Origin: an uncultured Chloracidobacterium sp.
GTDB lineage: Bacteria; Acidobacteriota; Blastocatellia; Pyrinomonadales; Pyrinomonadaceae
Length of the DNA: 28,627 nt
Reading direction: 5' to 3'
NCBI GenBank assembly: GCA_937941715.1
Contig: CALDGX010000172.1
Coordinates: 1 to 28,627, forward strand
Position 1 is the stretch's first letter; every line of letters starts with the position of its first letter. Shown here one piece after another: positions 13,966 to 22,486 of this stretch. The notes beneath the pieces are model-generated. The model worked only from the letters and a program-made list of their open reading frames with translations. It was not told the origin of the DNA and made no database searches. A program made the translations under genes and the position numbers.

Positions 13966-14555
13966 TAAAATTCAATGCCTTGCTGCGCAAAAATGCCCTT
14001 GTGAAAGGGGTGTTTTATCTCGACCATTTCGGTGACGAGGTCCGCCTCTTCGATCATCGCCGCGAGAGCGTTGTCGACATTTCGCCCCGTGAGTATCATA
14101 TGCAGATGCGGATGTACCGCCCTGACCGACCTGATCACCTCAATGACCTTATCGATATCCAAAAAGCCGTAACTCAGGACATACAGCAATTCGTCGAATA
14201 CTAGAACATCGTGATCACCATTTCGCATCTTATCAACGCACAACTGCCACGTTTCCTCTGAGGTCTTTATGTCCTGCGATCGGTCATTCGTGTCCCAGGT
14301 AAAGCCGTCGCCCATGGTGTGGACCTCGATCCCCAACTTTTCAAACGATTCGTGTTCGCCGTATCTGTCGTTCTTCGATTTCATGAACTGGATCATACAG
14401 CAGTCCATTCCCCGCCCGGCCGCACGGACGAGCACTCCGATCGCGGCGGTCGTCTTCCCTTTCCCGTCGCCGGTATTGAGCATCAAAAGCCCTTTCGTAT
14501 TTTCTCGGTAATCGTCCCGACGCCATTTATAACGCTTTTCTTTTGGATCAACCAT
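13965..14555 (-). CDS. cobO: Cob(I)yrinic acid a,c-diamide adenosyltransferase
   Basis: A 196-residue enzyme from ATG 14555. Upstream frame to 14612 begins with a weak TTG, and a -10 box 7 nt before ATG 14555 supports this shorter start. A phosphate-binding loop, LNTGDGKGKTTAAIG (about residues 25-39), is the BtuR/CobO P-loop. VLVFDELLYVLSYGFLD (about 115-131) carries the acidic pair, and HMILTGRN (about 150-157) follows, as in the family. It transfers the adenosyl group of ATP to the cobalt of the corrin ring, the last shared step for coenzyme B12. No other corrin gene is nearby, so it may serve salvage. It starts a tight operon with pgpA and the DUF1835 gene. Confidence 0.93.
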   Translation of the reverse strand: MVDPKEKRYKWRRDDYRENTKGLLMLNTGDGKGKTTAAIGVLVRAAGRGMDCCMIQFMKSKNDRYGEHESFEKLGIEVHTMGDGFTWDTNDRSQDIKTSEETWQLCVDKMRNGDHDVLVFDELLYVLSYGFLDIDKVIEVIRSVRAVHPHLHMILTGRNVDNALAAMIEEADLVTEMVEIKHPFHKGIFAQQGIEF

Positions 14556-14562
14556 TAAAAAA

Positions 14563-14591
14563 ATTATGGCAGTTGTTAAAGGCAGCGGCAA
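14563..14591 (-). promoter_or_regulatory. Promoter of cobO with start at the ATG
   Basis: On the minus strand TTGCCG (14586-14591), a 17-bp spacer and CATAAT (14563-14568). The -10 box ends 7 nt before ATG 14555. There is no Shine-Dalgarno in the TTTTTTA spacer, so a leaderless transcript is likely. Confidence 0.45.
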
Positions 14592-14642
14592 CCTGATCCG
14601 CTGATCCCCCAAAACTGCCTTCGGTCTCCGAAAACTACCTGA

Positions 14643-15641
14643 TTACTTCGATTGATGGCCGTTCGACCCATTGGCAGAGAGGTCATCCTCTGAAGATTCG
14701 ATCGCTCGTCTGACCGCCTCGACTATTTCGCTTTCCTTTTCGTCCCAGTTACCCGAGATCCGCAAGCCGGCCGCATTCTTGTGACCGCCGCCCCCGAACC
14801 GCTCTGCCACACGAGCAATATTGATATCACCTTTCGATCGTAAACTTACACGGTATTCACCTTCACCGACCTCGCGCATATAGACGGCTGCAAGAACTTC
14901 CTTGGCAGCAAGTGGTATATTCACAAACCCGTTATTGTCGCCGTCTACCGCCTCTGACATCCTCTTCATTTCGATAGTCTGACGCAAAGTTGCGATCCTG
15001 CCAGAAGCGTCGCGTTTGACGGTATCCAGGACACGACGCATAAGCTCGATTCTCGACCAGGGATAGTTGGCATAAACCGCTTCGCCGATCTTCGCAGGTT
15101 TCGCCCCTGCCTTGATCAGTTCCGATGCGACCTTTAGGGTCCGGTCCGATGTATTTGAAAAGTGAAATGATCCGGTGTCCGTCACCAAGGCCATGTAGAC
15201 GCACTCGGCGATCTCTTTCGTAATGCGTCCGCCGATAGCCTTGCAGAGGTTGTAGATCATCTCGCCGACCGCCGAGGCCGTCGAATCGATCCAGTTGACG
15301 GTGCCGAAGTGTTCGCTCGTCGCGTGGTGGTCAATATTGACTGTAAATTGAGTTTCTAGACCTGCGATCCCGGGTCGATGAATATCCGAACACTCGATAA
15401 CAAAAACGGCATCGTATCGCCTTTCGATCGTCCTTACGTCGAGTATTTTTTCAGCCCCGGGCAAACTGCGATAGGCAGCCGGCACATCTCCGTGCACAAT
15501 CACCTCGGCCTTTTTCCCCAAAGAGAGTAACAACCAGTAAAGTCCCAACGAAGATCCGACACCGTCGCCATCCGGCTTGATGTGCGTCGTGATAGCAAAA
15601 TCACGCTTGTTTTCAATTAACTCAACAACTTGACTTAACAC
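14643..15641 (-). CDS. nrnA: DHH/DHHA1 phosphoesterase, NrnA-like nanoRNase/pAp phosphatase
   Basis: A 332-residue protein with a GTG start at 15641 (an in-frame stop lies immediately upstream). Family motifs are HIKPDGDGVGSSLG (20-33), VIECSD (about 85-90), NIDHHAT (about 102-108) and, in the DHHA1 part, RFGGGGHKNAAG (about 283-294). NrnA-type enzymes degrade 2-5 nt RNA and dephosphorylate pAp. In motif II the usual Asp is Glu (VIECSD), a variant I recall in relatives, so probably still active. The last 20 residues are a polar Ser/Asn/Asp-rich tail. It is the last gene of the rimP-nusA-infB-rbfA cluster, 73 nt after rbfA. Confidence 0.9.
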   Translation of the reverse strand: MLSQVVELIENKRDFAITTHIKPDGDGVGSSLGLYWLLLSLGKKAEVIVHGDVPAAYRSLPGAEKILDVRTIERRYDAVFVIECSDIHRPGIAGLETQFTVNIDHHATSEHFGTVNWIDSTASAVGEMIYNLCKAIGGRITKEIAECVYMALVTDTGSFHFSNTSDRTLKVASELIKAGAKPAKIGEAVYANYPWSRIELMRRVLDTVKRDASGRIATLRQTIEMKRMSEAVDGDNNGFVNIPLAAKEVLAAVYMREVGEGEYRVSLRSKGDINIARVAERFGGGGHKNAAGLRISGNWDEKESEIVEAVRRAIESSEDDLSANGSNGHQSK

Positions 15642-15714
15642 TTAGTACACAGCGACCGCCGCTTGTTGATCAATCGCCGAACCGTCCAAATATGGGCGGT
15701 TCCCGGCAGATCGA

Positions 15715-16086
15715 TCACGCCTGGTCACTATCTTCCTTATTAATTTCGCCTTTAATGGCCATATCCTGCAGGATCGCGCCGACCCGTGAGGCATTCTCTT
15801 CCGCTGTGTCCCTAACAAAATGCAGGTGCGGAGCATGTCTAAGGTTCAGATTCATCGCGACCTGCTGTCTGACGAACGTGGACGCGTGCCGGAGCGTTTT
15901 CAGGGCTTCCTGCACCTCGGCATCGCTGCCTTGAATAAATGTGAAAACCTTAGCGTCCCGCATATTGGCCGAAACGACCACTTCCGTGACCGTGACCGAC
16001 TCAACTCGCGGATCATCTAATTCAAAACCGACCACTTCCGCGATCTCTTCGCGAAGGGCCTCGGCAAATCGCTCTGGACGTCGCAT
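15715..16086 (-). CDS. rbfA: 30S ribosome-binding factor RbfA
   Basis: A 123-residue protein of normal family length. It opens MRRPERFAEALREEIAEVV and continues DPRVESVTVTEVVVSANMRDAKVFTFI, the KH-like beta region of RbfA. It then has the helix ALKTLRHASTFVRQQVAMNLNLRHAPHLHFVRD, which holds the conserved R-x-x-P-x-L-x-F pattern, and an acidic C-terminus. RbfA binds the 30S subunit late in assembly at the 16S rRNA central pseudoknot and supports growth in the cold. Its start lies 5 nt after the infB stop, so the two are translated in sequence. truB, its usual next gene, is absent; nrnA follows. Confidence 0.95.
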   Translation of the reverse strand: MRRPERFAEALREEIAEVVGFELDDPRVESVTVTEVVVSANMRDAKVFTFIQGSDAEVQEALKTLRHASTFVRQQVAMNLNLRHAPHLHFVRDTAEENASRVGAILQDMAIKGEINKEDSDQA

Positions 16087-16091
16087 TACAG

Positions 16092-18884
16092 TTACAACTC
16101 CGTCGCCGCGATCTTCTCGATCGTAAAGGCTTCGATCTGATCGTCGATCTTTAGATCATTAAAGTTGACCAGGCTGATACCGCACTCAAAACCGTTCTTG
16201 ACCTCGTTTACGTCATCCTTGAACCGCTTGAGTGTTGCGATGTCGCCTTCCCACACAACCACGCCGTCGCGGATCAGACGGGCCTTCGCCTGTCGGCGGA
16301 TAACGCCGTCGATCACGCGGCAACCGGCGATCGTGCCGATCTTCGACACCTTGAAGGTCTCGGAGATAAGTGCCTTGCCCAATATGACCTCTTTCTCGAT
16401 GGCGTCGAGCATACCGATCATGGCGGCCTTGATCTCTTCTTCCACCTTGTAGATGATCGAATGCAGCCGAATATCCACATCTTCGTGCTTGGCGATATCA
16501 CCAACACGGGCTTCCGGCCTGACGTTAAAGCCGATAATGACAACCGCGGTGGAATCGTCATCAGCCTGAGTTGCCGATGCTAACAGAACATCCGATTCGG
16601 CGATCGCTCCGACGCCGGCCCTGATGACCCGCACCTTGACCTTTTCCGTCGAAAGTTTCTCGAGCGTTCCCTTGAGAACCTCGACAGAGCCTTGTACATC
16701 CGCCTTGAGAATGACAAGAAGTTCTTTGATCTCAGCCTGGCCGAGCGACTCGATGCCACGCTTGGTGGTTTTAAGCATCGCAGCCTGGCGAGCGTGCATT
16801 TGCCGCTGTCCGGCTATCGTTTGGGCCCTATCGATATCGGAAACGACCTGGAACGTATCACCAGCCTGCGGGACACCCTGGAGGCCGAGTATCTCGACCG
16901 GAGTGGCCGGTGCCGCTTCGGTAACGGCTTCTCCACGATCGGAGAACATCGCTCTGACCTTGCCGTAAAACTGGCCCACGATGAAAGGATCGCCGACACG
17001 CATTGTTCCCTGCTGAACAAGGGCCGTCGCGACGGCACCGCGTCCCTTGTCGAGTTTGGCCTCGAGAACCACGCCGGACGCTCGCCGTGTCGGGCTCGCA
17101 GTAAGTGCAAGTATGTCCGCCTGGATCAATACCGTTTCCAGCAAAGTGTCGAGATTTTCGCGCTTTTTGGCCGAGACCGGAACCATTTCCGTATCACCGC
17201 CCCAATCGGTCGGCTGCAGGCCTAGCCCCGCTAGGCCCTGTTTGACCTTGTCCGGATTTGCGTCGGGTTTGTCGATCTTGTTGATCGCGACAATGATCGG
17301 GACACCGGCCGCCTTTGAATGCTCTACCGCCTCGATGGTCTGCGGCATGACTCCGTCGTCGGCAGCGACGACCAGGATAACGATGTCTGTGGCCTTGGCG
17401 CCGCGGGCACGCATCATCGTAAAGGCTTCGTGACCCGGTGTATCGAGAAACACGACCCGACGCGGTTGATCCGGATCGTCGGCATTCGGCACCATTACGC
17501 TGTAGGCACCGATGTGCTGAGTGATGCCGCCGGCCTCTCCCTCCGCAACATTTTCCGAACGGATGGCATCGAGCAGCGAGGTCTTACCGTGATCGACGTG
17601 TCCCATCACCGTAATGACCGGCGCTCTCGGGAGTTCGACATCGTCGGCGTCAGCCGCGATCAACTCTTCGAATTCCTGCTCGATCACCATTTCTTCAAAC
17701 GGTACAAAACTAAGGTCAAATCCGTATTCGAGAGCCATCTCAATGGCCATTTTTTCGCCGATAGGCTGATTAAGCGTCGCAAATACACCGCGCTTGATCA
17801 GAAGCTGTACGATGTCTCGCGGCGTGATACCGAGAGCCTCGGCAAATTCGCGAACGGTGGCTCCCTCTGTAAGGCGAACCGAGCGGATCTCGGTCTTTTC
17901 GCCGCCGCCGACCTGATCAAGGATGCGCTCCTCGATCGATCGCTGACGCGGTGCGTCAAGATCGCGTTCGGCAAATCTGCCGCCCTTATCGTCCTTGCCC
18001 TTGCGTCCGCTGCCCCCACGGCCCGGACGACGGCGGTTGTCCGCCGGCGGCGTGTACGTCATCTGCGGAGCCGCTGTCTCGCCGGGGGTTCCACGAAATT
18101 GCGGCCGGCCGGTTCTGGGGTCAATCGGGGCCTTTTGATCGCCAAGCAGCCTTCCGGTCTTGGTCGGAGCATCGCTGACCAATTTATCTCCGGGCTTAAT
18201 GCCTTTCTCGATGGCTGATTTGGTGAGCGTAAGTGTTTTGACAGTTGTACCGCCCGGTTTTACTACTTTCGGGGCTTCCTGCTCGGGAGCCGGCTCTTCA
18301 GTTACCGCCGCTGCGGTTTCGGCCGTCGGGGCCGATTCAGCGGGCTCTGCTGCGGCGTCGACCGGAGCAACTTCTGCCGACGGTGCCTCGGCCGCGACCG
18401 GAGCCTTCGGTTCTTCGACGGACTCGGCCGGTTTGACCTTTGAAACAACAAGCTTCTTGACCTTGACGGACTTGCCGGCGACGGCCGGTGTATCGGCGGC
18501 GGGCTCTGTCGCTTTCGGAGATTCTTCTGATATGACAGCGGCTTCGGTTTCGACAACAACCGGTTCGGCGGTCAACTCAACCGTTTTTGCAACGGCGGGC
18601 TCAACGTGCTCGGCAATGGTCTCGCCGGTTTCAACCGCCTCGACGGTTTCAGCCGGAGGCGAATCCTCCTTCTTGGCCTTAATGACCTTGATCGCTCGTT
18701 TTGGGGCTGTTTCGGTCTTCGGAAAGTACTTATTACGAACCTTTTCCGCAAATTCGGCGCTAACTGAATTCGATGCCACGCTGACATCCGCACCGGCTCG
18801 GCGCAGATCCTCCATCACGCGTTTTGTGTCCTGCTTCAACTCGCGTGCCAGATCGTAGATTCGAACTGATTTTCGAATGGCCAT
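16092..18884 (-). CDS. infB: Translation initiation factor IF-2
   Basis: A 930-residue GTPase. Residues 1-55 are an IF2_N domain (VRIYDLARELKQDTKRVMEDLR). Residues about 70-330 are a low-complexity Ala/Glu/Pro/Val linker that ends in a basic Gly/Arg/Lys-rich patch. A second IF2_N region (VREFAEALGITPRDIVQLLIKRGVFATLNQ) precedes the G domain. G1 is GHVDHGKTS (about 428), G3 DTPGHEAF, and G4 NKIDKPD. Domains II, III and the fMet-tRNA-binding C-terminus follow to the end. IF-2 brings initiator tRNA to the 30S subunit. It is encoded between nusA and rbfA with no ylxR/ylxQ between. Confidence 0.97.
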   Translation of the reverse strand: MAIRKSVRIYDLARELKQDTKRVMEDLRRAGADVSVASNSVSAEFAEKVRNKYFPKTETAPKRAIKVIKAKKEDSPPAETVEAVETGETIAEHVEPAVAKTVELTAEPVVVETEAAVISEESPKATEPAADTPAVAGKSVKVKKLVVSKVKPAESVEEPKAPVAAEAPSAEVAPVDAAAEPAESAPTAETAAAVTEEPAPEQEAPKVVKPGGTTVKTLTLTKSAIEKGIKPGDKLVSDAPTKTGRLLGDQKAPIDPRTGRPQFRGTPGETAAPQMTYTPPADNRRRPGRGGSGRKGKDDKGGRFAERDLDAPRQRSIEERILDQVGGGEKTEIRSVRLTEGATVREFAEALGITPRDIVQLLIKRGVFATLNQPIGEKMAIEMALEYGFDLSFVPFEEMVIEQEFEELIAADADDVELPRAPVITVMGHVDHGKTSLLDAIRSENVAEGEAGGITQHIGAYSVMVPNADDPDQPRRVVFLDTPGHEAFTMMRARGAKATDIVILVVAADDGVMPQTIEAVEHSKAAGVPIIVAINKIDKPDANPDKVKQGLAGLGLQPTDWGGDTEMVPVSAKKRENLDTLLETVLIQADILALTASPTRRASGVVLEAKLDKGRGAVATALVQQGTMRVGDPFIVGQFYGKVRAMFSDRGEAVTEAAPATPVEILGLQGVPQAGDTFQVVSDIDRAQTIAGQRQMHARQAAMLKTTKRGIESLGQAEIKELLVILKADVQGSVEVLKGTLEKLSTEKVKVRVIRAGVGAIAESDVLLASATQADDDSTAVVIIGFNVRPEARVGDIAKHEDVDIRLHSIIYKVEEEIKAAMIGMLDAIEKEVILGKALISETFKVSKIGTIAGCRVIDGVIRRQAKARLIRDGVVVWEGDIATLKRFKDDVNEVKNGFECGISLVNFNDLKIDDQIEAFTIEKIAATEL

Positions 18885-18996
18885 ATATAATTTCGTTTCA
18901 ACCTAACCGTCAGCCGTGCATCACATTTCGGTACTCACGGCCCAATCCACAAAACAATTGTTATCCTGCGACGCCCACGCTTCGCATCCAAGAGGC

Positions 18997-20451
18997 TCAC
19001 TCGCCTGCTTCTTCTGACGAACCATCTTCGTCAGCCGGAGCATCCGCAGATCCCGCAGGCTCTTCGGACGCCGCGGCCGGCTCGACAGCTTCGGCGACTT
19101 CAGTTTCTTCAGGCAATTCCGCTTCTACGGCGGCTTCGCCATCAGTTTCGGTACCGACTTCGACATTCTTCGCCGCAACGATCGATTGTGCCGACGCGAG
19201 AATGCTTTCAGCCTCATCCAGCGACACATCAAGAAAATCAACCAGATCGTCGACTGATGTCGCCGCAAGAGCCTCAACGTCAGCGATGCCTTTCTCAGAC
19301 AGTGTCTCAGCCTGTGAGGCGGTGACGCCCTGAAGGGCCGTGATCGGCACGGCCTCGCCCGAGGCCATCATCTTGCCCATTTTAAGAGCGATCTCCTTCT
19401 TGAGGAGTTCTTCACTGACGATCTTGATATCCCATCCGACCAGGCGTGCAGCCAACCGCACATTCTGGCCCTTTTTGCCGATCGCGAGGCTCAGTTGGTC
19501 TTCGCCGACAATTACTTCCATTTGGCGGTTGACGATATCGGTGATCCTGACCTGCGAGACCTTTGCCGGCGACAGTGCGTTGGCTGCAAACACCGACGGC
19601 TCATCGGACCACTCGATAATGTCGATCTTTTCGCCGCGAAGCTCTTTGATGATCGCTTGAACACGCGACCCCTTCATTCCGACACAGGCTCCGACCGGAT
19701 CGACATCCTTTTCGTTAGATGCAACTGCGATCTTCGCTCTGTCGCCCGGTTCGCGGACGGCCGACTTGATAACCACGGTTTCATCGTATATCTCAGGCAC
19801 CTCCATCTCGAACAGCCGCTTAAGCAGCTCGGCCGACGCACGCGACCCCTTGATCTGCTGCCCTTTCTGGTCCTTTGACACGTCAGCGATCACAACGCGG
19901 ATACGCTCGCCCTGATTCCACATTTCACCGCGGGATTGTTCGGCACGCGGCACATACGCCTCAAGATTGTTGCCAAGGTCGATGATCATGTCACCGCGCT
20001 CAAATCGCTTGACCGTTCCGTTGATCAATTCGCCTTTTCGGTCGATATATTCCTCATAGACCTTTTCGCGGATGGCCTCACGGACCTTTTGAACGAGGAT
20101 CTGTTTGGCGGTCTGTGCGGCGATTCGGCCCATTTCTTCATTCGGCAAGGGGATCAAAAGTGAATCGCCGATCTCAACATCGTCCCCGGCAAGTTCCTGA
20201 GCTTCTTCTAGTGAAAGTTCCTCTGAGGGGTTTTCAACGTCGTGAACCACAGTTTTTTGCGCGGAGATCTCGATCATTCCCTCCTCGTTGTTCCAGTCGA
20301 CCTGGATACCTTCACCGGTCCTGTCATGTCCGCGAAACTGCTTTCGGGCCGCAGCTTTTACGGCCTCTTTCATAGCTTCGATGACCATGTCGCGGTCAAG
20401 TCCCTGCTCGTTGCACAAGATCTCAATACTCTGTCCGATGGATGATGTCAT
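18997..20451 (-). CDS. nusA: Transcription termination/antitermination protein NusA
   Basis: A 484-residue protein from ATG 20451; a TTG three codons upstream is less likely. The N-terminal RNA polymerase-binding domain spans about 1-125. The S1 domain follows (GELINGTVKRFERGDMIIDLG, about 135-200), then two KH domains (GDRAKIAVASNEKDVDPVGACVGMKGSRVQAI and QLSLAIGKKGQNVRLAARLVGWDIKI). Residues about 385-440 are helix-hairpin-helix-like (ALQGVTASQAETLSEKGIADVEALAATS). The last 45 residues are an acidic Glu/Ala/Ser tail. NusA stimulates pausing and intrinsic termination. It sits between rimP and infB. A terminator-like hairpin in the operon leader makes NusA autoregulation plausible. Confidence 0.96.
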   Translation of the reverse strand: MTSSIGQSIEILCNEQGLDRDMVIEAMKEAVKAAARKQFRGHDRTGEGIQVDWNNEEGMIEISAQKTVVHDVENPSEELSLEEAQELAGDDVEIGDSLLIPLPNEEMGRIAAQTAKQILVQKVREAIREKVYEEYIDRKGELINGTVKRFERGDMIIDLGNNLEAYVPRAEQSRGEMWNQGERIRVVIADVSKDQKGQQIKGSRASAELLKRLFEMEVPEIYDETVVIKSAVREPGDRAKIAVASNEKDVDPVGACVGMKGSRVQAIIKELRGEKIDIIEWSDEPSVFAANALSPAKVSQVRITDIVNRQMEVIVGEDQLSLAIGKKGQNVRLAARLVGWDIKIVSEELLKKEIALKMGKMMASGEAVPITALQGVTASQAETLSEKGIADVEALAATSVDDLVDFLDVSLDEAESILASAQSIVAAKNVEVGTETDGEAAVEAELPEETEVAEAVEPAAASEEPAGSADAPADEDGSSEEAGE

Positions 20452-20502
20452 AACTTCCAATCTGCCCGGCGTGCACTCGCCGCCTAACAGGCCTCGCTTA
20501 AA

Positions 20503-20997
20503 CTAATCTTTTCGTCCCTTTAATTCTTTGCCAAGATCGATCTTCAGATTTGCCTTGACGACCGTTTCGTACGGTATTTTGACCGTTCCGCAGGTGCGGT
20601 CTTCAAAGTCGATCAGATCATCTTCAACTCCCGAGATCACGCCGACAAAGTTCTTTTGACCGTTGATCTCAGTGGAAACCTTTACCTTTGCCAATTCGCC
20701 GATGAACTTCACAAAATCTTTCAGCGAATACAATTCCCGCTCGATCCCCGGTGACGAAACCTCGAGAACGTATGCCCATGGGATCAGGTCCTCAGCGTCA
20801 AATATCTCCTCGATGGCTGAGGAATATCGCGTGCAATCGTCTATCGTCACGCCGCCCTCTTTGTCAATGTATATCCGAACGACCGAGTCGCGCTTCGCAC
20901 CAAGGATCTCAGCGTGTACGAACTCAACGCCGCATTTGGCTGCAACTTCGAGAGCTGCTTCGATTACCCGTCCGGCAAAAGGCTGTTTCGATACCAT
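20503..20997 (-). CDS. rimP: Ribosome maturation factor RimP
   Basis: A 164-residue protein, normal for the family, from ATG 20997. It begins VIEAALEVAAKCGVEFVHAEILG and then has RIYIDKEGGVTIDDCTRYSSAIEEIFDAEDLIPWAYVLEVSSPGIERELYSLKDFVKFIGELAKVKV, which carries the RimP hallmarks (I-D-x-x-x-G-V-T-I-D-D-C and E-V-S-S-P-G-x-x-R). The C-terminal Sm-like strands follow (FVGVISGVEDDLIDFEDR). RimP is required for 30S maturation. It is the first gene of the nusA-infB cluster, 51 nt before nusA. A promoter and an attenuator-like hairpin lie just upstream. Shine-Dalgarno pairing is weak. Confidence 0.95.
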   Translation of the reverse strand: MVSKQPFAGRVIEAALEVAAKCGVEFVHAEILGAKRDSVVRIYIDKEGGVTIDDCTRYSSAIEEIFDAEDLIPWAYVLEVSSPGIERELYSLKDFVKFIGELAKVKVSTEINGQKNFVGVISGVEDDLIDFEDRTCGTVKIPYETVVKANLKIDLGKELKGRKD

Positions 20998-21004
20998 CTG
21001 TTAT

Positions 21005-21035
21005 AAAAAATAAAAAGTGGGCACGAGACCCACTT
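21005..21035 (-). terminator. Terminator-like hairpin in the rimP-nusA-infB leader (candidate attenuator)
   Basis: On the minus strand AAGTGGG (21029-21035) and CCCACTT (21015-21021) form a perfect 7-bp stem with a 7-nt loop, followed by a run of T (TTTATTTTTT) that reaches almost to the rimP ATG. It lies within the leader, after the promoter at 21072-21101, so it would stop transcription before the operon unless overcome. I recall NusA-dependent leader termination of the equivalent operon in Bacillus subtilis. Confidence 0.7.
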
Positions 21036-21071
21036 GATACGCTCCGACAATACGCATCGCGGCAAACGACT

Positions 21072-21101
21072 AGTATATAGGGAAATTACTTAAAAATGCA
21101 A
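21072..21101 (-). promoter_or_regulatory. Promoter of the rimP-nusA-infB operon
   Basis: On the minus strand TTGCAT (21096-21101), an 18-bp spacer and TATACT (21072-21077, five of six consensus bases). The start would be near 21065, giving a leader of about 67 nt that contains the hairpin at 21015-21035. Confidence 0.5.
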
Positions 21102-21110
21102 GCTACATGT

Positions 21111-21515
21111 CTATAGTAATCCCTCGATGTCCTTCGCCTGCCTCTGCATTTCGCCCAGTTTGCCTATTACCGCGGCGAAACGATCCTTTGTCGGATCGGC
21201 GATGAACTCTTCGATCATCACCCCGAGATCCCGCGATTCGGCGTGAAGCTTCCTTGCATCGCGTTCCACGGCCCTCGCTGCGTCAGGCCTGACACTGCCC
21301 GCTTTTTTGGCCTCGGCGACGCCCCAGTGGGTTATCCGTACAATGTTCGGACGTGATTCGGTGACCCAACTCTCGCTTTTAAGCATCTCGGCGATATTAT
21401 CGATGCTGGGGAAATAACCTTCCTTTTTCGTCAGGTCGACCAGATCGACATCAACCGTTTCGCGGCCGCCGGTGATCTCGTATATACGAACGAGTATCTT
21501 GTGAAAAGCGTCCAT
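21111..21515 (-). CDS. Conserved-looking protein, possible winged-helix, function unknown
   Basis: A 134-residue protein from ATG 21515, with AGG 9 nt upstream. There is no signal peptide or membrane helix. The first half (DAFHKILVRIYEITGGRETVDVDLVDLTKKEG, IDNIAEMLKSESWVTESRPNIVRITHWGVAEAKK) looks like a winged-helix fold: helix, helix, recognition helix and a beta wing (IVRITHWG) typical of DNA- or protein-binding domains. The second half is charged and helical (AARAVERDARKLHAESRDLGVMIEEFIAD, FAAVIGKLGEMQRQAKDIEGLL), possibly coiled coil. It follows the ROK kinase gene by 13 nt and is likely co-transcribed with it. It has no motif that would name it; a regulatory role would be a guess. Confidence 0.65.
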   Translation of the reverse strand: MDAFHKILVRIYEITGGRETVDVDLVDLTKKEGYFPSIDNIAEMLKSESWVTESRPNIVRITHWGVAEAKKAGSVRPDAARAVERDARKLHAESRDLGVMIEEFIADPTKDRFAAVIGKLGEMQRQAKDIEGLL

Positions 21516-21528
21516 AATTTTCTACCTG

Positions 21529-22461
21529 TTAGTTCGCGGCTCCCCTGCGGACCGATGCAAAAACAGCACGGGCCGCTCCGAGAATACCGGCGTCATCGCC
21601 CAATTCGGCGCGTACGATCTTAACACGATCTGCCGGTTCGGGAAACGCCCTTTCATTCACCTCACGCCGCACTTCGTCAGCAAAAAGATCCCATGCGGCA
21701 GAGACGCCACCGCCAAGGACTATCATTTCCGGATTGAGCACATTGACCAAACCAGCCAGTCCGATCCCCAGATAGCTGCCCATCGACGAAAAAACTGCCG
21801 ACGCCCTTTTATCGCCGCTTTTCGCCGCCTCGTAAACGGCTGATGATGACCCCACTTCGAGGCCGGCATTGATAGCGGATCTGATTATAGCCGTTGCCGA
21901 GGCGTACTGCTCGATGCACCCACGGCTGCCGCAACCACAAGGGTGCCCGTTCGGTTCGACGCAAATATGGCCGACCTCGCCGGCGGTGCCGTCCTTTCCG
22001 CGATAGGGTTCACCGTTGATCACGAGCCCGCCGCCGACTCCGGTTCCGAGCGTCACGCAGATTGACGTATCGACTCCGCGCGAGGCACCGAGCCAATTCT
22101 CGCCGATCGCCGCCGCCGTCGCGTCATTTTCAAGGACAGCTTCGATGCCAAGGCGCTTTGCGAGGATATCCCGAAGCGGAACGCCCTCGAGGCAACGCAA
22201 ATTTGGCAGTTTATTCAAGATGCCTTTTTCAATATTAATGGTCGCGGGGACCGCGGCGGCGATCGCACACACCGATAACGGGTCTGCCAATCCATCGCGG
22301 CAATTCTCGGCCAATCGGACGATAAGGTCGATGACGTCGTCACCCGACGACCCCTTAGGAGTCTCGGAGCGCGAACGGGAATAAACGGTGCCGTCCTCAC
22401 CAACCGCGGCCAAACGTAAGTTCGTGCCGCCCAGATCTAATGCCAAAGCAATTCTGTTCAT
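21529..22461 (-). CDS. ROK-family sugar kinase (glucokinase-like)
   Basis: A 310-residue protein. It starts IALALDLGGTNLRLAAVGEDG, the phosphate-binding DxGGT of the actin-like ATPase fold. Catalytic ENDATAAAIGE (about 111-121) follows, then TLGTGVGGGLVINGEPYRG and the zinc/ROK signature with CGCGSRGCIEQYAS (about 175-188). LNPEMIVLGGGVS is the second nucleotide loop. There is no N-terminal DNA-binding domain, so it is a kinase, not a ROK repressor. Glucose, N-acetylglucosamine or another hexose is possible. It lies 25 nt after the sugar-binding lipoprotein gene, and the pair implies uptake followed by phosphorylation. Confidence 0.92.
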   Translation of the reverse strand: MNRIALALDLGGTNLRLAAVGEDGTVYSRSRSETPKGSSGDDVIDLIVRLAENCRDGLADPLSVCAIAAAVPATINIEKGILNKLPNLRCLEGVPLRDILAKRLGIEAVLENDATAAAIGENWLGASRGVDTSICVTLGTGVGGGLVINGEPYRGKDGTAGEVGHICVEPNGHPCGCGSRGCIEQYASATAIIRSAINAGLEVGSSSAVYEAAKSGDKRASAVFSSMGSYLGIGLAGLVNVLNPEMIVLGGGVSAAWDLFADEVRREVNERAFPEPADRVKIVRAELGDDAGILGAARAVFASVRRGAAN

Positions 22462-22486
22462 TATGTGGAGGGTTAACTTTTACCTT

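Noticed and set aside
14620..14632. TTCGG/CCGAA hairpin after nrnA followed by TTTT
   Set aside because: A 5-bp stem with T bases set off by GGCAG is too weak to call without expression data.
17319..18218. A 299-codon plus-strand open frame opposite infB
   Set aside because: It is antisense to a clear IF-2 gene, has biased low-complexity composition and no ribosome site; long antisense frames are common in such codon usage.
18160..18858. A 232-codon Ser/Ala/Thr-rich plus-strand frame
   Set aside because: It mirrors the Ala/Glu/Pro-rich linker of IF-2 and is not a plausible protein.
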